DNA of 5,651 nucleotides. Source: Phenylobacterium sp. Its GTDB lineage: Bacteria; Pseudomonadota; Alphaproteobacteria; Caulobacterales; Caulobacteraceae. Within the stretch, counting starts at the first letter, position 1. Each line of letters starts with the position of its first letter. Positions 1 through 5,651 of this stretch are shown here, one piece after another. Below the pieces are notes generated by a model that saw only the letters and a program-made list of their open reading frames with translations, did not search any database and was not told where the DNA came from. The stretch spans positions 1 through 5,651 of the forward strand of contig JAHUZY010000139.1 of the NCBI GenBank assembly GCA_019264505.1, written 5' to 3'. A program made the translations under genes and the position numbers.

Positions 1-91
1 CTTTTGGACGCCCCCAGAATCGTCGCGGACCAATGCCGCCGCGCCCGATCTCCCCCCTAGGAACGTCGTTGACCGAACCCCAGTAGGTGAA

Positions 92-121
92 GCTTGCCCG
101 GGGTCTCCCCCGACGACAAGC
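92..121. other. Strong hairpin with a tetraloop, function unknown
   Basis: An outer stem GCTTG (92-96) / CAAGC (117-121) encloses an inner stem CGGGG (99-103) / CCCCG (108-112), separated by a small asymmetric internal loop. Read leftward, the apical loop is GAGA, a stable GNRA-type tetraloop closed by G-C pairs. No T-run follows on either strand, so it is not a classic intrinsic terminator. It could stabilise the 3' end of the dehydrogenase mRNA or belong to a small RNA, but no known family was recognised. Confidence 0.35.
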
Positions 122-161
122 CCGCACGCCTATTAGGAGAACGGCGGATCATCTCGTGACC

Positions 162-182
162 CGCCTGCCCCGACATCAGGCG
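162..182 (-). terminator. Weak hairpin directly after the alcohol dehydrogenase stop
   Basis: CGCCTG (162-167) pairs with CAGGCG (177-182) across a 9-base loop, starting two bases past the dehydrogenase stop codon. A second CAGGCG at 185-190, inside the last codons, is an alternative partner. There is no T-tract downstream on the leftward strand, so it would be a poor Rho-independent terminator. It may instead mark or protect the transcript end. Confidence 0.2.
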
Positions 183-183
183 C

Positions 184-1269
184 TCAGGCGTCGAAGACGA
201 TGACGGAGCGGGCGATTTCCCCGCGCTTCATCTCGTCGAAGGCTTCATTGACCTGCTCCAGCTTCAGCCGGCGGGACACCAGATCGTCCAGCTTCAGCCG
301 GCCCGACATGTAGAAGTCCACCAGACGGGGCATGTCCACGGGGAAGCGGTTGGACCCCATCATCGAACCCTGGATGCGCTTTTCCCCCAGGAAGGCCGCG
401 CCCATCAGGCTGATGGTCTGGCCGACCGGGATCATGCCGATGATGTTGGCCGTGCCGCCCCGGCGCAGCATGTTGAAGGCCTGCTCAGCGGTCTTGGCCA
501 GGCCGATGGCTTCGAAGGCGTGATGAACGCCGCCCTTGGTCATCTCCATGACCGTCTTCACCGCATCGGTGTCGGCCGCGCAGATGAAGTCGGTGGCGCC
601 GAAGGCCATGGCCAGGTTCTGCTTACCCGGCACCATGTCGATGGCGATGATCCGCCCGGCGCCGGCGATAGCCGCGCCATTGATGGCCGAGAGGCCCACG
701 CCGCCGCAACCGCTCACCGCCACGGTCTCGCCAGGCCGCACATTGGAGGTGTGGATCACGGCGCCGACGCCCGTGGTCACCGAACAGCCGATCAGAGCGG
801 CGCGGTCGAAGGGCATGTCCTTGCGGATGGCGACGCAGGCATGCTCGTGGATCAGCATCTGCTCGGCGAAGGACGACAGGTTGAGGAATTGCGGCAGGCC
901 GACACCGTTCTGCATCAGACGCGGTTCGTCATCCTTGTCACGCTTGGTGTCGGGGGAGACACACAGGCTCATCCGACCGGTCAGGCAGGACTCGCAGTGA
1001 CCGCAATAGGCCGACAGACAGGTGATGACATGGTCGCCCGGCTTCACGGTGCGAACTTCCGATCCCACCTGCTCGACGATGCCGGCGCTCTCGTGACCCA
1101 GCACGGCCGGCAGCGGATGGGGGTAGGAGCCCTCGATGAAGTGCAGGTCCGAATGGCAGACCCCGGCGGCCATGGTGCGGATCAGCACCTCGTGGGGGCC
1201 CGGCTTGTTGATCTGGACGTCTTCGATCTGAAGCGGCTTGCCCACTTCGCGCAGAACGGCGGCCTTCAT
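184..1269 (-). CDS. Zinc-dependent alcohol dehydrogenase (medium-chain family)
   Basis: NAD-dependent, zinc-containing medium-chain dehydrogenase predicted to interconvert alcohols and aldehydes in the cytoplasm; the substrate cannot be read from the sequence. In the 361-residue product the GroES-like catalytic domain comes first. Likely catalytic zinc ligands are Cys38, His59 (in GHE) and Cys162; Cys89, Cys92, Cys95 and Cys103 match the structural-zinc lobe (C-x2-C-x2-C-x7-C). The Rossmann motif GCGGVG lies at 187-192, and Asp211 at the end of the second strand favours NAD over NADP. All key residues are present. An upstream in-frame ATG at 1284 would add five residues, but it lacks a ribosome-binding site; the ATG at 1269 has GGGGAAG six bases upstream, so I chose it. 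Length fits the family. It resembles class III-like bacterial dehydrogenases, but the glutathione-formaldehyde activity is not demonstrated. Confidence 0.93.
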   Translation of the reverse strand: MKAAVLREVGKPLQIEDVQINKPGPHEVLIRTMAAGVCHSDLHFIEGSYPHPLPAVLGHESAGIVEQVGSEVRTVKPGDHVITCLSAYCGHCESCLTGRMSLCVSPDTKRDKDDEPRLMQNGVGLPQFLNLSSFAEQMLIHEHACVAIRKDMPFDRAALIGCSVTTGVGAVIHTSNVRPGETVAVSGCGGVGLSAINGAAIAGAGRIIAIDMVPGKQNLAMAFGATDFICAADTDAVKTVMEMTKGGVHHAFEAIGLAKTAEQAFNMLRRGGTANIIGMIPVGQTISLMGAAFLGEKRIQGSMMGSNRFPVDMPRLVDFYMSGRLKLDDLVSRRLKLEQVNEAFDEMKRGEIARSVIVFDA

Positions 1270-1280
1270 GTCGTGCTTCC
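1270..1280 (-). promoter_or_regulatory. Ribosome-binding site that decides the dehydrogenase start
   Basis: Read leftward, GGGGAAG followed by six bases precedes the ATG at 1269. This purine run lies inside the five-codon extension that starts at the ATG at 1284, which itself has only GC-rich, non-purine sequence upstream. The arrangement favours the downstream start. Confidence 0.6.
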
Positions 1281-1327
1281 CCATATGAGCGCCCGCTGAC
1301 CGGGCCGATCCAGGGCCGCTGTTTGGA

Positions 1328-1387
1328 CCCCTTTGGGAAGAGTTATCGCCGTTCAGGTCAAAGGGGCCAAGAGGGTTTTGCCCCTTT
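1328..1387. repeat. Three CCCCTTT/AAAGGGG elements flanking the dehydrogenase promoter
   Basis: On the + strand CCCCTTTG (1328-1335), CAAAGGGG (1359-1366, extending to AAAGGGGC at 1360-1367) and GCCCCTTT (1380-1387) occur within 60 bases. The middle copy is complementary to both outer ones, so two mutually exclusive hairpins are possible: 1328-1335 with 1359-1366, or 1360-1367 with 1380-1387. Centres are about 32 and 21 bases apart, near whole helical turns. The elements bracket the predicted -35/-10 boxes, which fits an operator. On the + strand the second hairpin ends in TTTT and could stop antisense transcription. Confidence 0.5.
1342..1370 (-). promoter_or_regulatory. Predicted sigma-70-type promoter for the alcohol dehydrogenase gene
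   Basis: Read leftward, TTGGCC (1370-1365) and GATAAC (1347-1342) are separated by exactly 17 bases. Each matches four of six consensus positions of the housekeeping -35 and -10 boxes. Transcription would begin near 1335, giving a leader of about 66 bases. The -35 box overlaps one arm of the inverted repeats described next, so a repressor or activator there could control it. Prediction by eye only. Confidence 0.4.
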
Positions 1388-1414
1388 TAGCCACTCTGGA
1401 CCCTGGCCGCCGCC

Positions 1415-2383
1415 CTAGGCCGTCTCCCGCGTGGCGGCCACGCTTGTCCACCGACGGGATGGGTCGGGGCGCATTCGCGCCCACAGGGCGGCGAGATCGG
1501 GCCTCGGCAGGGCTGGCCAGCGGAGGGGCGGAAGCCACCGGCGCGGTTGCGGCAAGCAGGCGTCCAGAGCCGCGAGCAGGCGGTCGGTGGGCCCATCGTT
1601 GATGAAATGGTCAGCCCCTTCGACCCGCGTTAGCCGGATGGAGTGTCGCGCCTTGATTCCGGCCATGAGGCGTTCGGCGGCGTCGAGGGGCGCGAAGTCG
1701 TCCCGGTCCCCGTGAATCAGATGGATGGGCGTCCGCAGTTCCCCCAGGGCCCGCCGCACCGGACCCAGCTGTTCGGGCTGGCCGGTGACCTCCAAGACCG
1801 CATTGCGCAGATCACGGGGGATGAGGCCCAGGGCCTTTCCGCCGGTGTCCAGCAGCCAGCGCGCCGTGGGGCCGGGCTCGCCATAGTATCCGGACAGGAG
1901 GACAAGGCCGCGAACCCGGCGGCCGTAGCGGCGGGCCATCAGGGTGGCGATGGCCGCCCCGTAGGACTGGCCGACCAGCAGGATCTTCTGCCCCGGCGCC
2001 GCCTGCAGCAGGGGGGACAGGGCCAGAGCCTGGACCTCCAGGTCCGGGACGTGATCGGCCGGCTCCGAGGCGCCGAAGCCCGGGCGATCGACCACGATCA
2101 TCTCCCGGTCCTGCGGCAGGGCGGCCAGGACCGGCGCCCAATATTCTGCCCATGAGGGAGACCCCGTCACCACGACGATCTTCCACGGCGCAGTCTGTCC
2201 GCGGGGACTCTCCAGGGCCGAGATGCGCCAGCCCAGGCCGCCGCCGGCCTCGAAGCTGGTGCGGCGGACCATCGTGTCGGGATAGTCCTTGGACATGGGG
2301 ACATGTTCGGTGCGCCCCAGCATGGCGGAAGCGAAGCACGCCCAGCCGACGCCGACGACGCCCTTGGGCCTTTTACGAGCCAC
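1415..2383 (-). CDS. Alpha/beta-fold hydrolase
   Basis: Predicted serine hydrolase of the alpha/beta superfamily (322 residues); substrate unknown. The nucleophile elbow is GQSYG with Ser140. The probable acid is Asp228 in GDRDDF, and the probable base is His259 in GADHF, so the triad is complete. The loop after the first core strand reads VTGSPSW (72-78) where relatives often carry an HG oxyanion motif. VVDRPGFG (97-104) is typical of epoxide-hydrolase or esterase-like members. Residues 9-22 are hydrophobic after a basic start, suggesting a membrane anchor or weak signal peptide, but there is no good lipobox. The C-terminus (278-311) is rich in Pro, Trp and Arg, beyond the core fold. The start is GTG, backed by AGGGAG six bases upstream; internal ATGs at codons 21 and 30 lack such a site. 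It lies 68 bases after ubiG on the same strand, so co-transcription is possible. Confidence 0.85.
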   Translation of the reverse strand: MARKRPKGVVGVGWACFASAMLGRTEHVPMSKDYPDTMVRRTSFEAGGGLGWRISALESPRGQTAPWKIVVVTGSPSWAEYWAPVLAALPQDREMIVVDRPGFGASEPADHVPDLEVQALALSPLLQAAPGQKILLVGQSYGAAIATLMARRYGRRVRGLVLLSGYYGEPGPTARWLLDTGGKALGLIPRDLRNAVLEVTGQPEQLGPVRRALGELRTPIHLIHGDRDDFAPLDAAERLMAGIKARHSIRLTRVEGADHFINDGPTDRLLAALDACLPQPRRWLPPLRWPALPRPDLAALWARMRPDPSRRWTSVAATRETA

Positions 2384-2395
2384 ACGAAACTCCCT
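2384..2395 (-). promoter_or_regulatory. Ribosome-binding site supporting the hydrolase GTG start
   Basis: Read leftward, AGGGAG is followed six bases later by the GTG at 2383. This is the best such site near the 5' end and keeps the hydrophobic N-terminal segment in the product. Confidence 0.6.
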
Positions 2396-2451
2396 GGTGA
2401 AGCCTGATTGCAGCCATCAACGCTCAAGCCGCCGTCCGGGTTCGCCGAAAG

Positions 2452-3210
2452 TCAGGCGGCTGTGCGGGTCACCGTCATCATGTAGTTCACCTCGCTGTCG
2501 CGGGCCTGGGACCAGCGGCCGGTGAGCGGGTTGAAGACCACCCCATAGGGACCATCCACCTGCACGGCCTCATCCGCCAGGAAGCCGCGCAGCTCCTCAG
2601 GTTTGAGGAACTTGCGCCAGTCGTGGGTGCCGGCCGGCAGCCAGCGCAGCACGTACTCCGCGCCGACCTTGGCCAGGGCCAGGGCCTTCAGGGTGCGGTT
2701 CAAGGTCGCGACGATCATGATCCCGCCCGGCGCCAGCAGCTGGGCGCAGCTGCGCAGGTATTCGCCTGGATCGGCCACGTGCTCGATCACCTCCATATTG
2801 AGGATCACGTCGAAGGGGGGCGTCCCCTCCGCCAGCAACTGCTCTGCGGTGGCGCAGCGATAGTCGATGGTCAGGCCCTGCTCGGCGGCGTGGGTGCTGG
2901 CCGTGCCGATATTACGCTCCGAGGCGTCGACCCCGGTCACCGTGAAGCCGAGCCGGCTCATCGGTTCCGACAGCAGACCGCCGCCGCAGCCGATGTCCAG
3001 CAGGCGCAGGCCTTCGAACGGCCGCCGCGCCAGGGGGTCACGCCCGAACCGCGCCAGGGCCTTGTCGCGGATGAAGGTCAGCCGGGTGGGATTGAACCTG
3101 TGCAGCGGGGCGAACTTGCCATGCGGGTCCCACCATTCGGCGGCGATCCTGGAGAAACGCTCGACCTCTTCGGGATCGATGCTGGAGCGGAGATCAGGGC
3201 TTGCGGACAT
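2452..3210 (-). CDS. ubiG: Ubiquinone biosynthesis O-methyltransferase
   Basis: SAM-dependent methyltransferase catalysing the two O-methylation steps of ubiquinone synthesis (the polyprenyl-catechol and 3-demethylubiquinol steps), probably at the inner membrane surface. The 252-residue product is close to the usual length of about 240. Family marks: WWDPHGKF (26-33) followed by LHRFNP; motif I LDIGCGGG (71-78) for SAM; acidic Asp95 in GVDAS; MEVIEHV (139-145); PGG (161-163); NRT (171-173); GTHDW (194-198). The reading frame stays open far upstream, to 3885, but that part is antisense to lysC and does not resemble a protein, so the ATG at 3210 is chosen: the family N-terminus begins right after it. 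No ribosome-binding site precedes it, and a -10-like box ends only seven bases upstream, suggesting a leaderless mRNA. It diverges from lysC, a neighbour pair common in alphaproteobacteria. Confidence 0.95.
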   Translation of the reverse strand: MSASPDLRSSIDPEEVERFSRIAAEWWDPHGKFAPLHRFNPTRLTFIRDKALARFGRDPLARRPFEGLRLLDIGCGGGLLSEPMSRLGFTVTGVDASERNIGTASTHAAEQGLTIDYRCATAEQLLAEGTPPFDVILNMEVIEHVADPGEYLRSCAQLLAPGGIMIVATLNRTLKALALAKVGAEYVLRWLPAGTHDWRKFLKPEELRGFLADEAVQVDGPYGVVFNPLTGRWSQARDSEVNYMMTVTRTAA

Positions 3211-3217
3211 GGCTTCA

Positions 3218-3225
3218 CATATAGC
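3218..3225 (-). promoter_or_regulatory. Predicted -10 element of ubiG
   Basis: Read leftward, GCTATATG matches seven of eight positions of the Caulobacter housekeeping -10 consensus GCTANAWC. A matching -35 is weak (TTCCGCA, 13 bases upstream). A start of transcription six to eight bases downstream would coincide with the ubiG ATG at 3210. Confidence 0.4.
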
Positions 3226-3298
3226 GTGCGGCGAGGCTTGCGGAAGGGCGTGCGGCGGCCAGGCGGACCCCGGCGCCCTGTGACCTTCGAATGTTACG

Positions 3299-3327
3299 TT
3301 GCAGGGCGGCTTGGCCATCGGTAGAAG
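3299..3327 (+). promoter_or_regulatory. Possible lysC promoter
   Basis: TTGCAG (3299-3304) and TAGAAG (3322-3327) are 17 bases apart, with about three and four consensus matches of six. Transcription would begin near 3334, giving a leader of about 25 bases, too short for a lysine riboswitch or peptide attenuator. None was seen in the spacer. Confidence 0.3.
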
Positions 3328-3343
3328 GGCGGCCTTCTTTAGC

Positions 3344-3361
3344 GGGGGTCGATCCGGCGTG
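3344..3361 (+). promoter_or_regulatory. Ribosome-binding site and GTG start of lysC
   Basis: GGGGG (3344-3348) lies about ten bases before the GTG at 3359. This start gives the N-terminus [10 protein letters not shown], the usual beginning of aspartate kinases. The frame runs 20 codons further upstream to a TTG, but that region overlaps the predicted promoter. Confidence 0.55.
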
Positions 3362-4609
3362 GCCCGTCTGGTGATGAAATTCGGCGGCACCTCGGTGGCC
3401 GACCTTGAGCGTATCCGGCGCGTGGGCCGGCTCGTGGCTGCGGAAGTGGCCGCTGGCCATCGCGTGGCCGTGGTGGTTTCGGCCATGTCCGGCAAGACCA
3501 ATGAGCTGGTCGCCTGGACCGATGGCGCAGGCGCCGCCGCCCAGGGCCTGACGCCCTCGGATGATGAGTACGACACCGTGGTCGCCTCGGGCGAGCAGGT
3601 GACGGCCGGCCTGCTGGCCATGACCCTTCGGAATATGGGCCTGCCGGCGCGCTCCTGGCTGGGCTGGCAGATCCCGATCATCGCCGACGAGGCCCATGGC
3701 CGCGCCCGGATCGAGGACATCCCGCCTGAGAAGCTGGCCGCAGCGCTGGACGCCGGCGAAGTCGCCGTGATCGCGGGCTTCCAGGGGGTGACCCGCGAGG
3801 GCCGCATCGCCACCCTCGGCCGCGGCGGCTCCGACACCAGCGCCGTAGCCATCGCCGCGGCCCTGAAGGCCGAGCGGTGCGACATCTATACCGACGTGGA
3901 CGGGGTCTACACCACCGATCCGCGGATCGAGTCCAAGGCCCGCAAGCTCTCCAAGATCTCCTTCGAGGAGATGCTGGAGATGGCGTCCCTGGGCGCCAAG
4001 GTGCTGCAGACGCGCTCGGTGGAGCTGGCCATGGCCCAGCACATGCCCGTGCGCGTGCTATCGAGTTTCGTAGAACCCGGAGAGGCCCCCGGTCAGGGCA
4101 CCATCGTCTGCGACGAGGAGGAGATCGTGGAAAAGCGCATCGTGAGCGGCGTCGCCTATAGCCGCGACGAAGCCAAGATCAGCGTCTTCGGCCTGCCCGA
4201 CCATCCCGGCGTCTCCTCGGAGATCTTCGGACGGCTGGCCGACGCCAATGTGAATGTGGACATGATCGTCCAGAGCCATGCCCGCACCCAGGACACGGCG
4301 AACATGGAGTTCACCGTCGGCAAGCGTGACGCCGCCCGGGCCATCGAGATCATGCGCCAGGCCAAGTCCGTCATCGGCTTTGAAGACGTGGCCGTGAACG
4401 AGGACGTGGCCAAGGTCTCGGTGATCGGGGTGGGCATGCGCAGCCATGCCGGCGTCGCCAAGACCATGTTCGGCGCCCTGGCCGACAAGGGCGTCAACAT
4501 CCAGGTGATCTCCACCAGCGAGATCAAGATCAGCGTGCTGATCGACGCGGCCTATACCGAGCTGGCCGTCCGCGCCCTGCATGCGGCCTACGAGCTGGAC
4601 AAGCTCTAG
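3359..4609 (+). CDS. lysC: Aspartate kinase
   Basis: Phosphorylates L-aspartate with ATP to aspartyl-4-phosphate, the first step of lysine, threonine, methionine and diaminopimelate synthesis; cytoplasmic. The 416-residue product has the monofunctional two-domain layout. The amino-acid kinase domain covers about 1-245: KFGGTS (7-12), SGEQ (77-80), FQG (141-143), GRGGSDTSA (154-162) and [12 protein letters not shown] (178-189). Two ACT domains follow (about 265-345 and 350-416), the second with GMRSHAGVA (359-367) and [11 protein letters not shown] (384-394), the normal feedback-sensing segment. There is no homoserine dehydrogenase domain. A strong internal ribosome-binding site and GTG at codon 257 could yield a separate beta subunit. 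The first ACT loop (305-319) departs from the common QN-x-S pattern. The last codon overlaps the stop of the convergent transporter gene. Confidence 0.96.
   Translation: MARLVMKFGGTSVADLERIRRVGRLVAAEVAAGHRVAVVVSAMSGKTNELVAWTDGAGAAAQGLTPSDDEYDTVVASGEQVTAGLLAMTLRNMGLPARSWLGWQIPIIADEAHGRARIEDIPPEKLAAALDAGEVAVIAGFQGVTREGRIATLGRGGSDTSAVAIAAALKAERCDIYTDVDGVYTTDPRIESKARKLSKISFEEMLEMASLGAKVLQTRSVELAMAQHMPVRVLSSFVEPGEAPGQGTIVCDEEEIVEKRIVSGVAYSRDEAKISVFGLPDHPGVSSEIFGRLADANVNVDMIVQSHARTQDTANMEFTVGKRDAARAIEIMRQAKSVIGFEDVAVNEDVAKVSVIGVGMRSHAGVAKTMFGALADKGVNIQVISTSEIKISVLIDAAYTELAVRALHAAYELDKL
4116..4129 (+). promoter_or_regulatory. Possible internal translation start for an aspartokinase beta subunit
   Basis: Inside lysC, AGGAG (4116-4120, within a longer GAGGAGGAG run) is followed by six bases and an in-frame GTG at 4127 (codon 257). 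Initiation here would make a 160-residue protein holding only the two ACT domains. Bacillus subtilis LysC and Corynebacterium glutamicum LysC are known to make such a beta subunit from an internal start. The purine run also encodes a Glu-rich linker, so chance is a real alternative. Confidence 0.4.
4606..4609. other. Shared CTAG: overlapping stop codons of convergent genes
   Basis: CTAG is its own reverse complement. lysC ends in TAG at 4607-4609 and the transporter gene ends in TAG on the other strand at 4608-4606. There is no intergenic space and no visible intrinsic terminator, so each transcript must run into the opposing gene. Confidence 0.85.
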
Positions 4610-5651
4610 GCCTCTAGCGCCTGTGGGACCGCGGCCTCGGCGTCCTGCTTTTGGCTGAGACGCCAGGCCGTGAAGATGGCCGCGACCGCCACTGGCGTGG
4701 CGGCGGCGAACACCCAGAGCGCCGCTGCGCTGGCGCTGGCATAGGTCAGGGCCTCGCCGAATCCGGCCAGGTTGGCCAGGGCGCCGGCCACAGCCGCGCC
4801 CACGGCTGCTCCGGTGAAGCGCACGGTGTTGATCGCCCCGCCGCCCAGGCCGCGCTCCTCAGCCGGCAGGGCCGAGAGCACCATCTGGTTCATGAAGGCC
4901 GAGGACAGGCCAAAGCCTGAGCCCAGCAGGACAGCCGCCAGGATCAGGGTCCAGAGCGGCCCCTCAGCGATCACGAAGACGCACAGGCCGATGCCCAGGG
5001 CCGCCAGCACCGCCCCCAGGCGCACCATCCGTCCGCGCCAGACGCCGGTCAGGTGGGCGATGGCCAGAGCCGAGGCCGTCCAGGCCAGGGCCTCGACCCC
5101 GATCACATAGCCGGCGGCGAGCGCTGAATAGCCCCGGGTGGTCTGGAGGATGGCCGGTCCATAGACGGTGAAGCCCATGGAGGCCGCCGTCATCAGGAAC
5201 ATGGTGGCGAAGCCGAGCCCGCCAATGGTGCGGAAATCGCCTGAGCTGACCGGCAGCAGCCGGACCTTGGCCCGGGCGTCGATCCGGACACTGAGCGCCA
5301 GGACGGCCAGGCCCACCGCGATGAGGATCACCGCCAGGCTGAAGACCCCCAGCACGTCAGCCGCAGCGATGGCGCCGACGCCGCCGGCGATCAGCAGCAG
5401 TTGCAGCGCGGGCACGCCGCCGCCCTCCCCCTTCTCGCCCTTGGGCAGCAGGAAGAGCGCCGCGCCGGCCACCAGCAGGCCCTGGATGACAAACGACCAG
5501 AAGGCCCACCGCCAAAGGCCCGCATCGGCGAAGACTCCGCCCATCAGGGGGCCGATCAGGGTCGCGATCCCCCAGATGCCGGTGGCCGCCGCATAGACCC
5601 GGGGCAGAGTCCGGTCAGGAAACAGCAGGCCGATGGCCACCGAGCTGAATC
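4606..5651 (-). CDS. MFS transporter, probable DHA2-type drug exporter (5' end outside window)
   Basis: Membrane carrier of the major facilitator superfamily, probably a proton-driven exporter of small or toxic compounds in the inner membrane. The frame is open to the right edge, so the true start lies outside; the GTG at 5640 is internal to a conserved segment and is not the likely start. Counting residues from that GTG, about ten hydrophobic helices are visible, starting near 22, 45, 78, 100, 140, 172, 206, 229, 268 and 300. The antiporter motif C-like GPLMGG (30-35) falls in the first of these, and WRWAFW (43-48) follows as in 14-helix DHA2 proteins. Adding the four missing helices gives about 14. 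A Lys/Glu/Gly-rich loop (67-75) separates the second and third visible helices. The substrate is not predictable. It converges on lysC with a four-base overlap. Confidence 0.85.
   Translation of the reverse strand, partial: FSSVAIGLLFPDRTLPRVYAAATGIWGIATLIGPLMGGVFADAGLWRWAFWSFVIQGLLVAGAALFLLPKGEKGEGGGVPALQLLLIAGGVGAIAAADVLGVFSLAVILIAVGLAVLALSVRIDARAKVRLLPVSSGDFRTIGGLGFATMFLMTAASMGFTVYGPAILQTTRGYSALAAGYVIGVEALAWTASALAIAHLTGVWRGRMVRLGAVLAALGIGLCVFVIAEGPLWTLILAAVLLGSGFGLSSAFMNQMVLSALPAEERGLGGGAINTVRFTGAAVGAAVAGALANLAGFGEALTYASASAAALWVFAAATPVAVAAIFTAWRLSQKQDAEAAVPQALEA

Larger units (their letters stand above)
1..183. other. Non-coding stretch downstream of the alcohol dehydrogenase gene
   Basis: No convincing gene is visible on either strand. 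The longest ATG frame just past the dehydrogenase stop (leftward, 176-57, 39 codons) has no ribosome-binding site and no recognisable composition. No tRNA T-arm motif, tmRNA, SRP-RNA or RNase P signature could be seen. The stretch holds two hairpins, listed separately, and C-rich runs near 52-57 and 107-111. It may be the 3' region of the dehydrogenase transcript, or the upstream region of a gene beyond the left edge. Confidence 0.6.

Noticed and set aside
57..176. 39-codon leftward frame just past the dehydrogenase stop
   Set aside because: No Shine-Dalgarno sequence, and a composition typical of random G+C-rich sequence; conservation would be needed to support it.
1..183. tRNA, tmRNA, SRP RNA or RNase P RNA in the left gene-free region
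   Set aside because: None of the conserved motifs (T-arm GTTCRA, SRP GGAAG core, RNase P conserved regions, tmRNA tag or acceptor) was found on either strand.
520..1299. Long + strand frame opposite the alcohol dehydrogenase gene
   Set aside because: The opposite strand encodes a dehydrogenase with all zinc and NAD motifs. This frame is His/Gly/Asp-rich shadow sequence, common in G+C-rich DNA.
3299..3358. Upstream TTG start adding 20 residues to aspartate kinase
   Set aside because: The extension overlaps a likely promoter and does not resemble family N-termini; the GTG at 3359 gives the standard [10 protein letters not shown] beginning.
3211..3358. Lysine riboswitch or leader-peptide attenuator before lysC
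   Set aside because: The spacer is only 148 bases, shared by two divergent genes. I see no lysine riboswitch core, Lys-codon-rich leader or terminator hairpin.
3211..3885. In-frame upstream extension of ubiG (about 225 extra residues to the start at 3885)
   Set aside because: It is antisense to the conserved 5' part of lysC and low in recognisable protein features. The UbiG N-terminus begins right after the ATG at 3210, and the total would be about twice the family length.
3215..4042. 275-codon leftward frame opposite lysC
   Set aside because: Shadow of the lysC kinase domain, with His/Gly-rich composition and no recognisable motif.
4058..4582. 174-codon leftward frame opposite the ACT domains of lysC
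   Set aside because: His/Asp-rich shadow of conserved lysC codons; no ribosome-binding site or family likeness seen.

Overview
The window is about two thirds G+C by eye. It has GTG starts, a ubiG-lysC divergent pair and Caulobacter-like promoter elements. Together these suggest an alphaproteobacterial chromosome, most likely Caulobacterales (Caulobacter or Phenylobacterium type). The genus assignment is inference, since no RNA gene or other taxonomic marker is present.

Layout: 1-183 is non-coding and holds two hairpins but no recognisable RNA gene. Three genes read leftward: a zinc-dependent alcohol dehydrogenase (184-1269), an alpha/beta hydrolase (1415-2383) and the ubiquinone-biosynthesis O-methyltransferase ubiG (2452-3210). 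A 148-base divergent spacer (3211-3358) separates ubiG from the rightward aspartate kinase gene lysC (3359-4609). A leftward MFS exporter gene (4606 to the right edge, 5' end missing) converges on lysC; the two stop codons share one CTAG palindrome.

The genes do not form one pathway. UbiG performs the O-methylations of ubiquinone synthesis. LysC opens the aspartate family (lysine, threonine, methionine, diaminopimelate). The dehydrogenase and hydrolase are generic catabolic or detoxifying enzymes of unknown substrate. ubiG and the hydrolase gene (68-base gap) may be co-transcribed. The dehydrogenase gene appears to have its own promoter in the 145-base gap before it.

The content is mostly ordinary and I see no clear new system, mobile element or CRISPR array. 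The points most worth a second look are: (i) a strong internal ribosome-binding site and GTG at codon 257 of lysC, at the catalytic/ACT boundary, where some other aspartokinases start a separate beta subunit; (ii) three helically spaced CCCCTTT/AAAGGGG elements around the predicted dehydrogenase promoter; (iii) a probable leaderless ubiG transcript; (iv) an unusual effector-loop sequence in the first ACT domain of LysC.
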